Source: Rhynchopus euleeides
Lineage: Eukaryota > Euglenozoa > Diplonemea > Diplonemida > Diplonemidae
Length of the DNA: 64,000 bases
Direction of reading: 5' to 3'
Assembly (NCBI GenBank): GCA_963210315.1
Contig: OY723322.1
Coordinates: 1,364,001 to 1,428,000 of the forward strand
Positions 1 through 9,113 of the stretch are shown here, piece by piece. The position numbers and the translations under genes were made by a program. The notes under the pieces were generated by a model. The model was not told where the DNA came from. It worked only from the letters and a program-made list of their open reading frames with translations, and made no database searches. Each line of letters opens with the position of its first letter. Positions within the stretch are counted from its first letter, which is position 1.

Positions 1-2
1 CG

Positions 3-1106
3 CCACCGGGGTTCGACGCGTGGCTGGCGAACGGGGGTGGCAACTACTTCGGACCGCAGTTCTTCGTGCAGGGGGTGACAGGGCTGCCCGACGGGTCGCA
101 CGTCTTCGGGTCGGGCAACTACACCACAGCAGTTGTGGGGAACTACTCGCACCAGTGGATCAAGGAGGTTGCGCCGCAGGGGCCGTTTGCCGCCTTCATC
201 AACCCGAAGGCGTGCCACGAGCCGTTCCAGCCCGCGCCGTGGTACACCGACACGTGGGAGGAGGGGTGGCCTGCCACAGCCCCCCGCCCGCCCAGCTTCA
301 ACACGACAAAGGCGCAGCGGCAGAACCACCACCCCGGGATTGCCGCGATGGGGCTGCTGTCGGAGGAGACGGTGCAGTGCATCGACGACACCTTCAAGAA
401 CAGGTGGCGCACCCTGCTGTCTGTGGACGACCTGATTGCGGACACCGTGGCGCTGTGCGAGGACCTGGGGATCGAGGACAACACCTACATCATCTACTCG
501 TCGGACCACGGCTTCCAGCTGGGGGAGCTGAACCTGGCGATGGACAAGCGCAACGTGTACGAGTTTGACATCAAGATCCACCTTGCGGTGCGTGGGCCGG
601 GTATTGCGAAGGGCTCGCGCTTCTCCCAGCCTGCGACGAACGTGGACCTCGCGTCGACTATCCTCGACCTTGCCGGTGTGGAGCAGCCGCCGCTGCTGGA
701 CGGGAGGAGCCTTGCCCCCTTCCTGCTGCAGAACGACACGCGCTACGCAAACCGTGACGCAGGCGCAGGTGCGGCGTGGCGCAACAGCACGTACCACGAG
801 TACTACTATGTCGGGATCGGGAACAAGTGTGCGCAGAACGAGCCGATTGAGACCCCCGACAACAACTTCATCGCTGTGCGGCACCAGGCAGGGAGCCCCT
901 TCGGGAACATCCTGTACAGCGAGTTCACAACAGACACCCAGGGGTTCACCGACTTCAGCAGCATTGAGTTCTACGAGCTGTTCGACATGGACAAGGACCC
1001 GTGTCAGCTGGTCAACATCTACGCGTCTGCCTCGCAGGACCTGAAGGCGGCGCTGCATGCAGATGTTCACCAGTGGCTGCAGTGCAAAGGCGGGAACTGC
1101 CAGTGA
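3..1106 (+). CDS. N-acetylglucosamine-6-sulfatase-like sulfatase, 3' part
   Basis: Lysosomal or secreted sulfatase of the GNS type, which removes 6-O-sulfate from N-acetylglucosamine in heparan or keratan sulfate. The reading frame is open from the left edge, so the N-terminal half with the formylglycine cysteine lies outside the window; 367 codons remain. Family landmarks are visible in order: PPGFDAW, a stretch like the family's 'F.A..NPHAPH' region (AAFINPKACHEPF), RWRTLLSVDD, YIIYSSDHGFQLGE (family: TSDNGYHTGQ), DKRNVYEFDIK, VRGPGI and DLASTILDLAG. These match the order in animal GNS, which I know from memory, and no intron is needed. Several N-x-S/T sites fit a secretory-pathway protein. 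The stop TGA is followed at once by a perfect stem-loop. Another sulfatase subfamily with a different substrate is possible; sulfatase identity itself is near certain. Confidence 0.88.
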   Translation, partial: PPGFDAWLANGGGNYFGPQFFVQGVTGLPDGSHVFGSGNYTTAVVGNYSHQWIKEVAPQGPFAAFINPKACHEPFQPAPWYTDTWEEGWPATAPRPPSFNTTKAQRQNHHPGIAAMGLLSEETVQCIDDTFKNRWRTLLSVDDLIADTVALCEDLGIEDNTYIIYSSDHGFQLGELNLAMDKRNVYEFDIKIHLAVRGPGIAKGSRFSQPATNVDLASTILDLAGVEQPPLLDGRSLAPFLLQNDTRYANRDAGAGAAWRNSTYHEYYYVGIGNKCAQNEPIETPDNNFIAVRHQAGSPFGNILYSEFTTDTQGFTDFSSIEFYELFDMDKDPCQLVNIYASASQDLKAALHADVHQWLQCKGGNCQ

Positions 1107-1151
1107 GCAACAGACCCGCACCTGCACTTCTTCGGGGTGCGGGTCTGTTGC
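1107..1151 (+). other. Perfect 16-bp stem-loop directly after the sulfatase stop codon
   Basis: Positions 1107-1122 (GCAACAGACCCGCACC) are exactly complementary to 1136-1151, with a 13-nt loop. The stem begins on the base after the TGA stop. In RNA it would form a stable GC-rich hairpin at the start of the 3' UTR. A role in 3'-end processing, stability or translation termination is inferred only. Confidence 0.85.
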
Positions 1152-1736
1152 AGGTGTTGCTCCTGTCAGGGACACCCCCAGCGGCATCTAGCGTGGCCTC
1201 ACAGGTCCCGTTGTTGCTACGGGGCACATCTCTGCAGGTGCAGCTGAGAAGGCGGCACACAGAAGCGTGCCGTGCTCTTTATGCTTCGTTTCCTGTTCCC
1301 CGCCTCGCTCTCTCCGCTCCCAGTTGCGGAGACGAAATCTGGGGTGCCCCATCACACTCGGCTGGTGACAGCAGATGAGGTGATATTGCTTTGCTGGCCT
1401 CGTCGCCAATGTTACGTGTCATGTGACTGATGCTGTTGTGGACATGTATGTCATGTCTGCAGCAACTCTTGATTGATATTGTCAACTGAAACATTCCTCT
1501 ATATGTCGTTGCACGAACTACACACAACGTGAGGCGGTTTTGCGCTACGAGCACCCACAAGAATGCCCCATTACCGGGCTGGTTTTGTCAGAACCATCTC
1601 AGTTGACTCGTACCCGCGATCGCACAGCCCCTTCTTCCCATATATAGGCTTCATACCCTGGAGCCTGCTCCTCTTGTCCCCTTGTCTTTTGGCAACTGCC
1701 AGGAGGGTTCTTTGACAAACCCCCCTTGCTGAGAAG

Positions 1737-1907
1737 TTTTACGCACACGACCTTCGCGCGGAAAGTGTCATTCAGCTCTGCCAAACGTGCTCTACACACC
1801 ACCCCCTTCATCAGGCAAGTGGGTTTGTAAGTGTGTGTGGAAGCGTCAACGCATCAAACGAAGTATCATACAGTAGAGAGAGAGCGGCAGAGTTGAAGTG
1901 ACACTTT
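1737..1907 (+). repeat. ~170 bp dispersed repeat with inverted repeat, copy 1
   Basis: About 95% identical by eye to 2791-2960. Both copies contain an imperfect inverted repeat: 1762-1782 (AAAGTGTCATTCAGCTCTGCC) pairs with 1886-1907 except for one extra base and one substitution. Another ~25 bp outside the left arm is also shared. The two copies flank cysteine-rich gene A. The second copy is absent from the paralogous block near 9.5 kb, so this is likely a small MITE-like element. Confidence 0.75.
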
Positions 1908-2343
1908 GCTTGTGTTTCTGTCGCTGCTGCGTATTGGAGTGTACTCGTCCCATGTGTTCCTCATAATTTTCCAACCACGCCAATCAGCTTTCCTTGCACA
2001 ACCTGCTAACATACTCATGCGTGTGGTGCGGTGTTCACAGGAGGAGTGCAGATCGCATCGAGAGCAAGGTACTGCCTTCTGCACTCCTGCGAACAGAGAC
2101 AGAGACGCACCATTCGAACGCATCTGCAACGCACCTGCACATGGGTCCCTGCATCGAGCACAACCAGTGGCTGAAGCACCCCTCCCTCCCTCCTTCTCTG
2201 CACTACACTTCTCATGCGTGTCATATGCAGCCCCAGTCAGGTTCCAACCCATCACAAGCCCTGAAGACGACCACACAGCACACCGCACTCCACTCACCCC
2301 TGCAGGATACGCCACCACACCAAACCACACCACCCACTCTACA

Positions 2344-2688
2344 ATGTTCGCACGTGTGCTTCTGTTGGCCTGCCTGCTGGTGTGCGTGCAGGCTGCCACG
2401 GACGTGCGCTGCCTCGCCCTGCCGGTGTGCCCGGAAGGGACAACGGAGGACGCGACGTGCACGTGGCTCGACCTCTGGAGGGGCAAGTGCGAGTCGTCCT
2501 CGCTGTGCTGCCGCACCATCCGCTGCCGCAAGAACGCTGGCTTCTGCTGCCAGGCGGTGCCGACGTGCCCTGCCGGGTTCCAGATGACGGACCCGTCCGT
2601 GTGCTCGGAGCACATGTGGGCGCTCAACATCTGCAAGAAGGTGACGCAGTGCTGCACCACCATCACCTGCCGCACCTGGGTGCAGTGA
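2344..2688 (+). CDS. Small secreted cysteine-rich protein, copy A
   Basis: Predicted 114-residue secreted protein of unknown function. The ATG at 2344 gives a clear signal peptide (MFARVLLLACLLVCVQA); longer in-frame upstream sequence is not conserved in copy B and was rejected. The mature part has two tandem ~45-residue modules, each of the form C-C-x3-P-x-C-P-x-G-x-x-x-x-D-...-C-...-W-...-C-...-C-C-x-T-I-x-C. Copy B has 16 mature cysteines, eight per module; copy A has 15, because the first cysteine of the opening C-C pair is arginine (TGC to CGC). The residues and spacing suggest a disulfide-stabilised extracellular protein. I do not recognise the family. The flanking 170-bp repeats bracket the gene. 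Confidence 0.82.
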   Translation: MFARVLLLACLLVCVQAATDVRCLALPVCPEGTTEDATCTWLDLWRGKCESSSLCCRTIRCRKNAGFCCQAVPTCPAGFQMTDPSVCSEHMWALNICKKVTQCCTTITCRTWVQ

Positions 2689-3719
2689 GCAGGCTGATCG
2701 GCCCTGGAAGTGTGCTGTTGGCTGGCCTTGTGTCTCAACAGCAGGTTTCAGGAGTTGCCGAGAACACATACGGCTGCCAGTGTTTTTGATTTTTACGCAC
2801 ACGACCTTCGCGCGGATAGTGTCATTCGGCTCTGCCAAACGTGCTCTACACCACCCCCTTCATCAGGCAAGTGGGTTTGTAAGTGTGTGTGGAAGCGTCA
2901 ACGCATCAAACGAAGTATCATACAGTAGAGAAGGAGCGGCAGAGTTGAAGTGACACTTTTTACGCGTGTGCTCTGATGCCGTCGCACAGTCTGTGCTGTG
3001 TGTCGGAGAAGAAATTTCGACCAACGTTTCTCCGATTCTGTGATTCGCGTTGCATGTCGATGTCTTCACCCTTTTGTTGATCTATTTCCTTGACTTGTGT
3101 GTGTGTTGCGTTGTGCCGTCCAGGGCAACTGGGCGACGTCAGGACCCTCCTGCCTCGCACTGCTGGCCACAGCTGTCGGGACCGATATCCGGATCTGCCT
3201 CTCTTGGCTGTTGTTCTTCTTCATACCTTTGTTGGCATCCCGTTCCGACTTCCGTGCCTTTTCTATGCTATGCTGTGCTACGATGTGCTGTGCTGTTGCT
3301 GTCTGCAGCTGTGGTGCATGACCCCCGGCCTAGACGAGATGAGCCATGTGCGGCCTGCCTTGGTGCGTCTCCCCCTTCTGCAGGGGGAGCGTGCAGCAGG
3401 CTGCACTCGAGCCGCAACGTGTGGTCGCACCCGCCTCTTCGTCTGCACTCCAACCGCACCGCAGCACCTGTGTGTTCCTATTTGGCTGGTGCCGTCTGGC
3501 ACAGGGCAGCTTGCTCGCAGCCTCCACCTCGACACCCTACGACTGTGTCCCGTTCGAAGTCTTTGGCCACCCCTCCCTCCCCACCCACCATCCGCCCTCA
3601 CCCACCCCGTACCCTGCAGGATGCCTTGATTGATGTTTTGCTGCATCTGGTGTCCCCAATGCCTTTCTGCACCAACCAGCCTCCTCATCCAGGATACCAC
3701 ACAGCTTCAGCGCTTCACA
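2689..3719. other. Non-coding tail of block A and leader of the protease gene
   Basis: No frame is conserved against copy B because the copies differ by a 67-bp indel, so this is treated as UTR or intergenic despite high identity. A pyrimidine-rich tract ending in CAG at 3691-3692 precedes the protease ATG by 27 nt. Confidence 0.6.
2791..2960 (+). repeat. ~170 bp dispersed repeat, copy 2, inserted in block A
   Basis: Homologous to 1737-1907. At its edges the 9-mer TTTTTACGC occurs at 2790-2798 and again at 2957-2965, whereas paralogous block B has one related 9-mer (TTTTTCCGC, 9560-9568) and no repeat. This is an occupied/empty-site pair, consistent with insertion plus a 9-bp target duplication; deletion from B between short direct repeats is the alternative. 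Confidence 0.75.
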
Positions 3720-4886
3720 ATGCGTGCGGCATTTGCCCTGCTCGCGTTTGCACATGCAGGCGCGGCGATCACGAAGATCCCGATGACGCGTCACGTGGGG
3801 ATCGGGCGGCGTGACCCCTCGGTGCCGCTGCACAAGGCAGCGCACAGCGGGCACTTCCTGGCTGCTGAGTCGGCCATGCTGGCCCACAAGTACGGGGTGA
3901 AGAACGTGCCGATCGAGCCGGTGGAGAACTTCATGGACGCGCAGTACTTCGGGCCCGTGGCGATCGGGACGCCGGCACAGATCTTCAAGGTGGTGCTGGA
4001 CACGGGGTCGTCGAACCTGTGGGTGCCCGGTGTTCAGTGCACGGGGTGCACGCACAAGAAGTACGACAGCTCGCTGTCGTCCATGTTTGTGAAGAACGGG
4101 TCTGACTTCGCCGTGCAGTACGGGTCCGGTGCCGTGCAGGGGTTCGTGGACCAGGACATTGTGACGCTCGGGACGCTGACGGCGAAGGACCAGCTGTTCG
4201 CGGAGACGACGAAGGAGCCGGGTCCGTCGTGGGTGGTGGGGCGCTTCGACGGGATCCTGGGGCTGGGGTGGCCTGCCATCTCCGTGAACGGGATCACCCC
4301 CGTGTTCCAGACGCTGATGGAGCAGAAGAGCGTGGAGCAGGGCTCCTTCAGCTTCTACCTGACGGGGGACCCGAGCGAGACGAGCGAGCTGGTGCTGGGG
4401 GGCACGGACCCGAACCACTACACCGGGGACTTCCAGTACCACACCCTGACCCACGACACCTACTGGCAGATTGAGGGGGACTCCATCAAGATGGGCAACA
4501 CGTCGATCCGCAACAGGAAGTTCGGGGCGATTGTGGACTCGGGCACGTCGCTCATCGCGATGGGGCTGCTGGAGGCTGTCGCCATCAACAAGCACCTGAA
4601 CTGCACCGACATCGGGATCGAGTGCCCCTTCACGGAGTGCCCGGACATGTCGACGCTCCCGGACCTGACCTTCACGATCGGGGGGATCCCCTACACCCTG
4701 GCCCCGCAGGACTACATCCTGCAGATCACGGAGGCGGGGCAGACGACGTGCGTCAGCGGGATCATGGGCTTCCCTGGCCTCCCGGCCGGGCTGGACGCCA
4801 TCCTGGGTGACGTCTTCATCCGCAAGTACTACACGAACTTCGACTTTGAGAACAACCGTGTCGGCTTTGCCGCCGCGAAGAAGTAA
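3720..4886 (+). CDS. Cathepsin D/pepsin-like aspartic protease
   Basis: Peptidase family A1 endoprotease, likely lysosomal or secreted, 388 residues and intronless. The ATG at 3720 begins a signal peptide (MRAAFALLAFAHAGAA) followed by a propeptide of about 60 residues; upstream in-frame sequence is not signal-like. The first catalytic motif is LDTGSSNLW with Asp94, the second VDSGTSLIA with Asp273. The flap tyrosine region (FAVQYGSG), the GILGLGWP segment, and a C-terminal DVFIRKYYTNFDFENNRVGFA block are all present. Length and motif spacing are normal for pepsin/cathepsin D enzymes. It follows the cysteine-rich gene and may share its duplicated upstream DNA with the ATG18 gene further along. 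Confidence 0.95.
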   Translation: MRAAFALLAFAHAGAAITKIPMTRHVGIGRRDPSVPLHKAAHSGHFLAAESAMLAHKYGVKNVPIEPVENFMDAQYFGPVAIGTPAQIFKVVLDTGSSNLWVPGVQCTGCTHKKYDSSLSSMFVKNGSDFAVQYGSGAVQGFVDQDIVTLGTLTAKDQLFAETTKEPGPSWVVGRFDGILGLGWPAISVNGITPVFQTLMEQKSVEQGSFSFYLTGDPSETSELVLGGTDPNHYTGDFQYHTLTHDTYWQIEGDSIKMGNTSIRNRKFGAIVDSGTSLIAMGLLEAVAINKHLNCTDIGIECPFTECPDMSTLPDLTFTIGGIPYTLAPQDYILQITEAGQTTCVSGIMGFPGLPAGLDAILGDVFIRKYYTNFDFENNRVGFAAAKK

Positions 4887-5834
4887 TTGTGTTTCTTCAC
4901 AGGATTCCAGCTCTTGCCACTGGCTGCGAGCGAGATAGTGGGGTTGACGGCACATGCATGTGTGCCCACCGCCCTGTCGTCCGACGCCCCACTACCCACA
5001 CCGCCACTTCCCGTTGTCGCCACACCCCACCGCCTCTCGGCCCCCTGCTGTGCCTGAGCCTGCTGCACGCTGCATGTGTTGTGCGGTGTGCAGTGCAAAG
5101 CGCAGACGGCAACAAGGTGCCCCGAGATGCAGTGCGAGTGTGTGCGGCACCTGTCGGTGTGTGGGGCACAGCACCTCGCGACTTCCCCTCCATCCCTCCA
5201 CCCCACACACCCTTCTCTTGAGATCCCTTTGCCTTTCCCCCCTGCTTCTCCTTCCGTGTGCCAACCAGCTGCGTGCCGTGTGGAGTGGGCTGTGTTTCAT
5301 AACATGGCGTGTGCGAAGTGTTCGTATCCGCATACAGCAACGTTTAACCTCTTGTAAACCTTTTCTGTGAGAACTGCGAGTGATGCTTTGACGTGTTCTG
5401 TCTTCTGAGAAGGCACCGGTGATGTTTCCGGAAGCAACGATGCTTGTTTATGCATGTGTACAGGTGGGACAGGTCGCCAGCATGCGAGACACAGGAACCA
5501 GGCTGTGCGTTGCCGTTGCTGCTTCTGTTGGGGTGTGCAGCAGGACGGCGATGCCCGGCCGTGATTTCCTCTCCACGCTGTGTGCCCTTGTGCCCTCTTG
5601 TCGAAGACGACACGGGATGCTGCGAACAATGCTGGTGCAGAGATGCGGCAGCGACCCGGACATTGATTCATGACTGCCCCCCCCCCCACCACACCTCCTC
5701 CCTCCACACCTCCTCACATGCCCCCCCCCCCTCTCGTCTGACACCCCCCACGCTGCTTTGGGTGCTACACAACACAGTTCGACACCGCCTCACACACGCT
5801 ACAGGTTTATAGTATTCTCGATAACCGACACAAC
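4887..5834. other. Intergenic region with C-runs
   Basis: No gene seen. Two 11-nt C-runs (5677-5687 and 5721-5731) lie 100-160 nt before the next ATG, and a pyrimidine-rich tract ends in CAG at 5803-5804, 30 nt before it. Confidence 0.55.
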
Positions 5835-7586
5835 ATGCAGAAGGCAAGCCCTTCCCTCCCACCGGCGCAGTCGCGCCTCCCCCTCCCGACGCCAGTGCCC
5901 CGGCTGTGGTCCCTGAGCCCTGTCCTCGGGTCTGTGAGCGTGGCAGAGATCACAGGCGCCGCGAACGTCATGGTTGTGGACCGCATGCTGGGGATGGAGA
6001 AGGTGATTGTGCGGTCGACCGAGAGGCCGAAGCTGGTGTGCAAATGGAACCCGCGTGTGGCAGTGAAGGAATACGAGCCTCGTGCGAAGCAGCCTGTGAC
6101 CGAGCGTGACTCGGACGTGGTCCTTGTGCACTGCATCAGTGACACCACTCCCACCCTGTACGAAGCCTTGCTCAACCTCGACGCCATGCAGTTCCCAATC
6201 CAACAGACAGATGCGGTGTACGTCAGCCCCGGGCGGGGGAGGGGCAAGCAGCCACGCGGACGTGTCCACGTGTTCTACGTCAAGATGCGGACTGTCGCTG
6301 CAGCCCGCAGGTGCGTCCCGACAACAGACCCGCTGTCCCCCCAGTGGGATGCGGTGTACTGCGAGGCGACCGACTCCTACCTCCACATCCTGCAGATGGC
6401 ACGCAGCGAGTATCTGTCGCGCAACGTCAAGTATGGGAAGGAGTGCATGCTCCGTGTCAGTTACGACGCCGTGTCCTTCGTGTCTGGTGCCGTGCCCCGC
6501 CTGAGCCCCAGGCCGAGGGGGGGGCGGGGGCGGGGGCGGCACTGCGGCTCCCCGCTGACGGTGGAGTCGCTGCCGCCCCTGGAGGAGAGTGTCACTGCAG
6601 CGGAGCTGTCGGAGCGCTCCGACAGCTGGCAGGGGGGCTGGGTGGACGAGTGCTGGGAGGACGAGCCGAGCACCACAGCCTCCGAGTGCGACCCCTGCGC
6701 GACGGCACCCCCGAGGCCCGCCAGCATGACACACGAGGACCTCCCCCCGCCGCTGCTGTTCCCAGATGGGGGCGACTGGGCAGCACAGATGGCGACCGCA
6801 GCCGCGCTGGCGACCCACCTGCACTACCACCTCAACATGCTGGGCATCGCGCACACATTCCGCGACCTGCTGCCGGAAGGGCTGAACGTGCCTGAGCCGC
6901 CTATGCAAGAGATGCCCCTGCACAGCATGTTCCCGCACCTGCCACACCTGCCGCCTCTGCCGCACGAGCGCCCCATGCCGCCCCTGGCGTCTGTCGCACC
7001 GCAGAACACCACAGACGACACAACCACGCCCCAGCCGCAGAGCACACCGCCTCTGCCACAGCTGCTGGAGGCACCGCGTGTCACGCCGGCCCCAGCACAG
7101 CAGAGGATGATGCCGCTGATGGCGCCTTGGTCTCGCCGCACATCGAAGACGGACAGCACTGAGAGGGACATGCGCGCAGTGTCGTGCGTTGCCGGGAGTG
7201 CGGGTGCGGCGAGTGCAGAAGCAGAGGCGTCTGCCACATCGCAGCCGGCAGGGCCAAAGGCACAGGGTGGTGCAGCTGACGCACCTCCCCAGGACGAGCG
7301 GGACCTCTTCACCAAGTCCCTGCCTGCAGCACGCGTGCTGCACGACCTGCGCCCGCACCCCTCCTGCCTGCAGGTGTTCAGCCTGGAGCTGCCCTGTGTT
7401 GATGAGGGCGGGGCAAAGAAGTGGTGTGCCACCACGCCGTCGAGCGACGCAGATGCCGCGTCCACCGCGTCGCAGGAGTCAACCGCTTCCGATGGCAAGG
7501 AGGACACCTCCGGAGCGGACACACAGGCGCAGGGCACGCAGACCGACCTTACACTGCAGGATCTCACCCGTCTTGGCGTGGCGTGA
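5835..7586 (+). CDS. Unknown protein with RRM-like segment and Arg/Gly patch
   Basis: 583-residue intronless protein that I do not recognise. Residues ~90-165 have the alternating strand-helix pattern of an RRM: SDVVLVHCI as a first strand, LYEALLNLDAM as a helix and RVHVFYVKMRTVAAARR as an RNP1-like strand. Residues ~225-240 form a short Arg/Gly patch (PRGGRGRGRH). The second half is rich in Pro, Ser, Thr and Ala and looks disordered, with a Pro/His/Met-rich stretch (LPHLPPLPHERP). RNA binding is inferred from these two features only. The ATG at 5835 is the first in frame and lies 30 nt after an acceptor-like CAG. Strong G/C third-position bias supports that it is real. Confidence 0.75.
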   Translation: MQKASPSLPPAQSRLPLPTPVPRLWSLSPVLGSVSVAEITGAANVMVVDRMLGMEKVIVRSTERPKLVCKWNPRVAVKEYEPRAKQPVTERDSDVVLVHCISDTTPTLYEALLNLDAMQFPIQQTDAVYVSPGRGRGKQPRGRVHVFYVKMRTVAAARRCVPTTDPLSPQWDAVYCEATDSYLHILQMARSEYLSRNVKYGKECMLRVSYDAVSFVSGAVPRLSPRPRGGRGRGRHCGSPLTVESLPPLEESVTAAELSERSDSWQGGWVDECWEDEPSTTASECDPCATAPPRPASMTHEDLPPPLLFPDGGDWAAQMATAAALATHLHYHLNMLGIAHTFRDLLPEGLNVPEPPMQEMPLHSMFPHLPHLPPLPHERPMPPLASVAPQNTTDDTTTPQPQSTPPLPQLLEAPRVTPAPAQQRMMPLMAPWSRRTSKTDSTERDMRAVSCVAGSAGAASAEAEASATSQPAGPKAQGGAADAPPQDERDLFTKSLPAARVLHDLRPHPSCLQVFSLELPCVDEGGAKKWCATTPSSDADAASTASQESTASDGKEDTSGADTQAQGTQTDLTLQDLTRLGVA

Positions 7587-9113
7587 TCAGGCGCACCAGG
7601 CTGTGTGCATCCCATCCCATCCCATCCCATAACACGCTTCCCCCTTTGTTCCCGCATTCGCGGGGTTACACTGTTGTTGCTTTTCTTGTTGTTTTGGCGT
7701 TTCGTCCACTCTCGCCCCATATCCCACCCCCTACACCCACTCTGCTTCTGTCGTGCCCAGCTTGTTACACATGAGGGAAGTTGACGCAGGTGAGTTGTGC
7801 GCAGTGTTTTGGGACAAAAAAAATTTCACGGGGCAGCGCAGCTTGCAACGCTGATGGGTTGTGGCTGGCGCGTGTCCCACACAAGAAAACCCTCGTTTAA
7901 AATAGCATGCCTGACAGGCGGCAAGTGGCAAATGGCAAATACAAAATATACTGGGGCTAAGAAGTACTGCACGATTGTGACACGTGTCCGCGACTGTCAC
8001 TTAGAAGTGTTCAACCGTTGCAGCCCCGGCACGTCTCCCCGCCTTCGTCACTTGTACGCCTGGTTGGGCCATGGTGCCTACCCAGGGCACAGAGTTCAAG
8101 CCTCCCCACTGCCCGCACATGTCTCCAGCCTTCGTCCGGGCAAACTGTTCCAACCTTCCATTGCATTTTGAGATCCCCCTCCCCCATGTAGGGCCGATAG
8201 CGTTGCCCAGGATGGCAATCCCCTCACAATCTCATACGAAAGGACGTTCAAAAAAACGAGTTCAAATAACCACGCCTGCTAGTCTCCACAGCACACCACC
8301 AGGAAGCCCTGGCCGGTTGTGCTGAATGCAGTGTTGAGAGTTGAGAGCGCCGTGGGCATTCACTCAGGTGGCCACACGATGCACAGCGCAACCTGTTCAC
8401 CCCATCTGCCCCCCGCGTTCTGTGCTCTGATTTCTCTCTCTGTCGCCAGTGCAGAAGCTGCAGTTGCCTTGGCCTGGCGACGTAAGTTGTATGACTTTAT
8501 GACGTGGCAGCGACCTGCCTGAGAATGGGTCGTGTCCGCTCCCTTTGTTGGAGATGCCGAAGGGGGGAGCCCCTGTATGGTTCCTAAGAAGCAGCATCCT
8601 TTCCCTTCACTTCTTCGCCATAACATCGTTTCCCGTGCTCTGATATACACATAAGACATTGATACCCGCATCCCGCATTCCTTTTTCTTCTTTTCTTTCG
8701 CGTCTCTGAAGACTTGCTGCGACATGTTGTCCCCGACTCCCACATCTGCAGGCCAGTGGTGCTACAGGCGGAGGCTTGCACCACATATGCCTTGCAACAA
8801 TGCCACCCTTCAAGGGGGCAAGTGTGGTGCTCCTGGGCAGAGGCAGACATCATGCCAGGTGAAGCACCTGAGAGGTGCAGCGCGCAGGGGGTGAGTCTTC
8901 CCCGCATACAAAGAGCAAGGTCCCCCCCCCCCCCCCCGCGTTGTGATTGTCAGCTCTGAGTGTGGGCCGCAGTGTTGTGCAGCCAAGGCTATGTGTTGTG
9001 GCGTGGTTCGCTACATCTGCTGGGCTGCAGGCAGCCCTGAAGACCACCACCATCACCGCACTCCACCCCCTGCAGGATACGCCACCACACCAAACCACAC
9101 CACCCACTCTACA
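7587..9113. other. Intergenic region
   Basis: No gene seen. Contains CATCC short tandem repeats near 7609-7632, a 16-nt C-run at 8922-8937, and the start of duplicated block B at 9033. Confidence 0.55.

Larger units (their letters stand above)
1107..2343. other. Intergenic region, sulfatase to cysteine-rich gene A
   Basis: Holds the stem-loop at 1107-1151 and the first copy of a ~170 bp repeat (1737-1907). Open frames here lack the G/C third-position bias of the real genes. A pyrimidine-rich stretch ending in CAG at 2304-2305, 38 nt before the ATG at 2344, looks like a splice acceptor for the 5' UTR. Confidence 0.6.
2257..3642 (+). repeat. Duplicated block, copy A (gene plus non-coding tail)
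   Basis: Nearly identical to 9033-10312. It carries the cysteine-rich gene, ~35 nt of shared 5' UTR with acceptor-like CAG, and about 900 nt of downstream non-coding DNA. Copy A has one 167-bp insertion (2790-2956 by one placement) missing from copy B; copy B has a 67-bp insertion missing here. After copy A comes the aspartic protease, after copy B the ATG18 gene, so the duplication is dispersed. Confidence 0.9.

Noticed and set aside
3043-3560. Extra exons in the conserved tail of block A
   Set aside because: The 67-bp indel between copies breaks any shared frame.
3537-4955. Long open frame on the - strand across the aspartic protease gene
   Set aside because: It mirrors the G/C third-position bias of the real gene. 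The same explains long antisense frames over the genes at 22965, 31337, 40421 and 51337; none has a recognisable domain.
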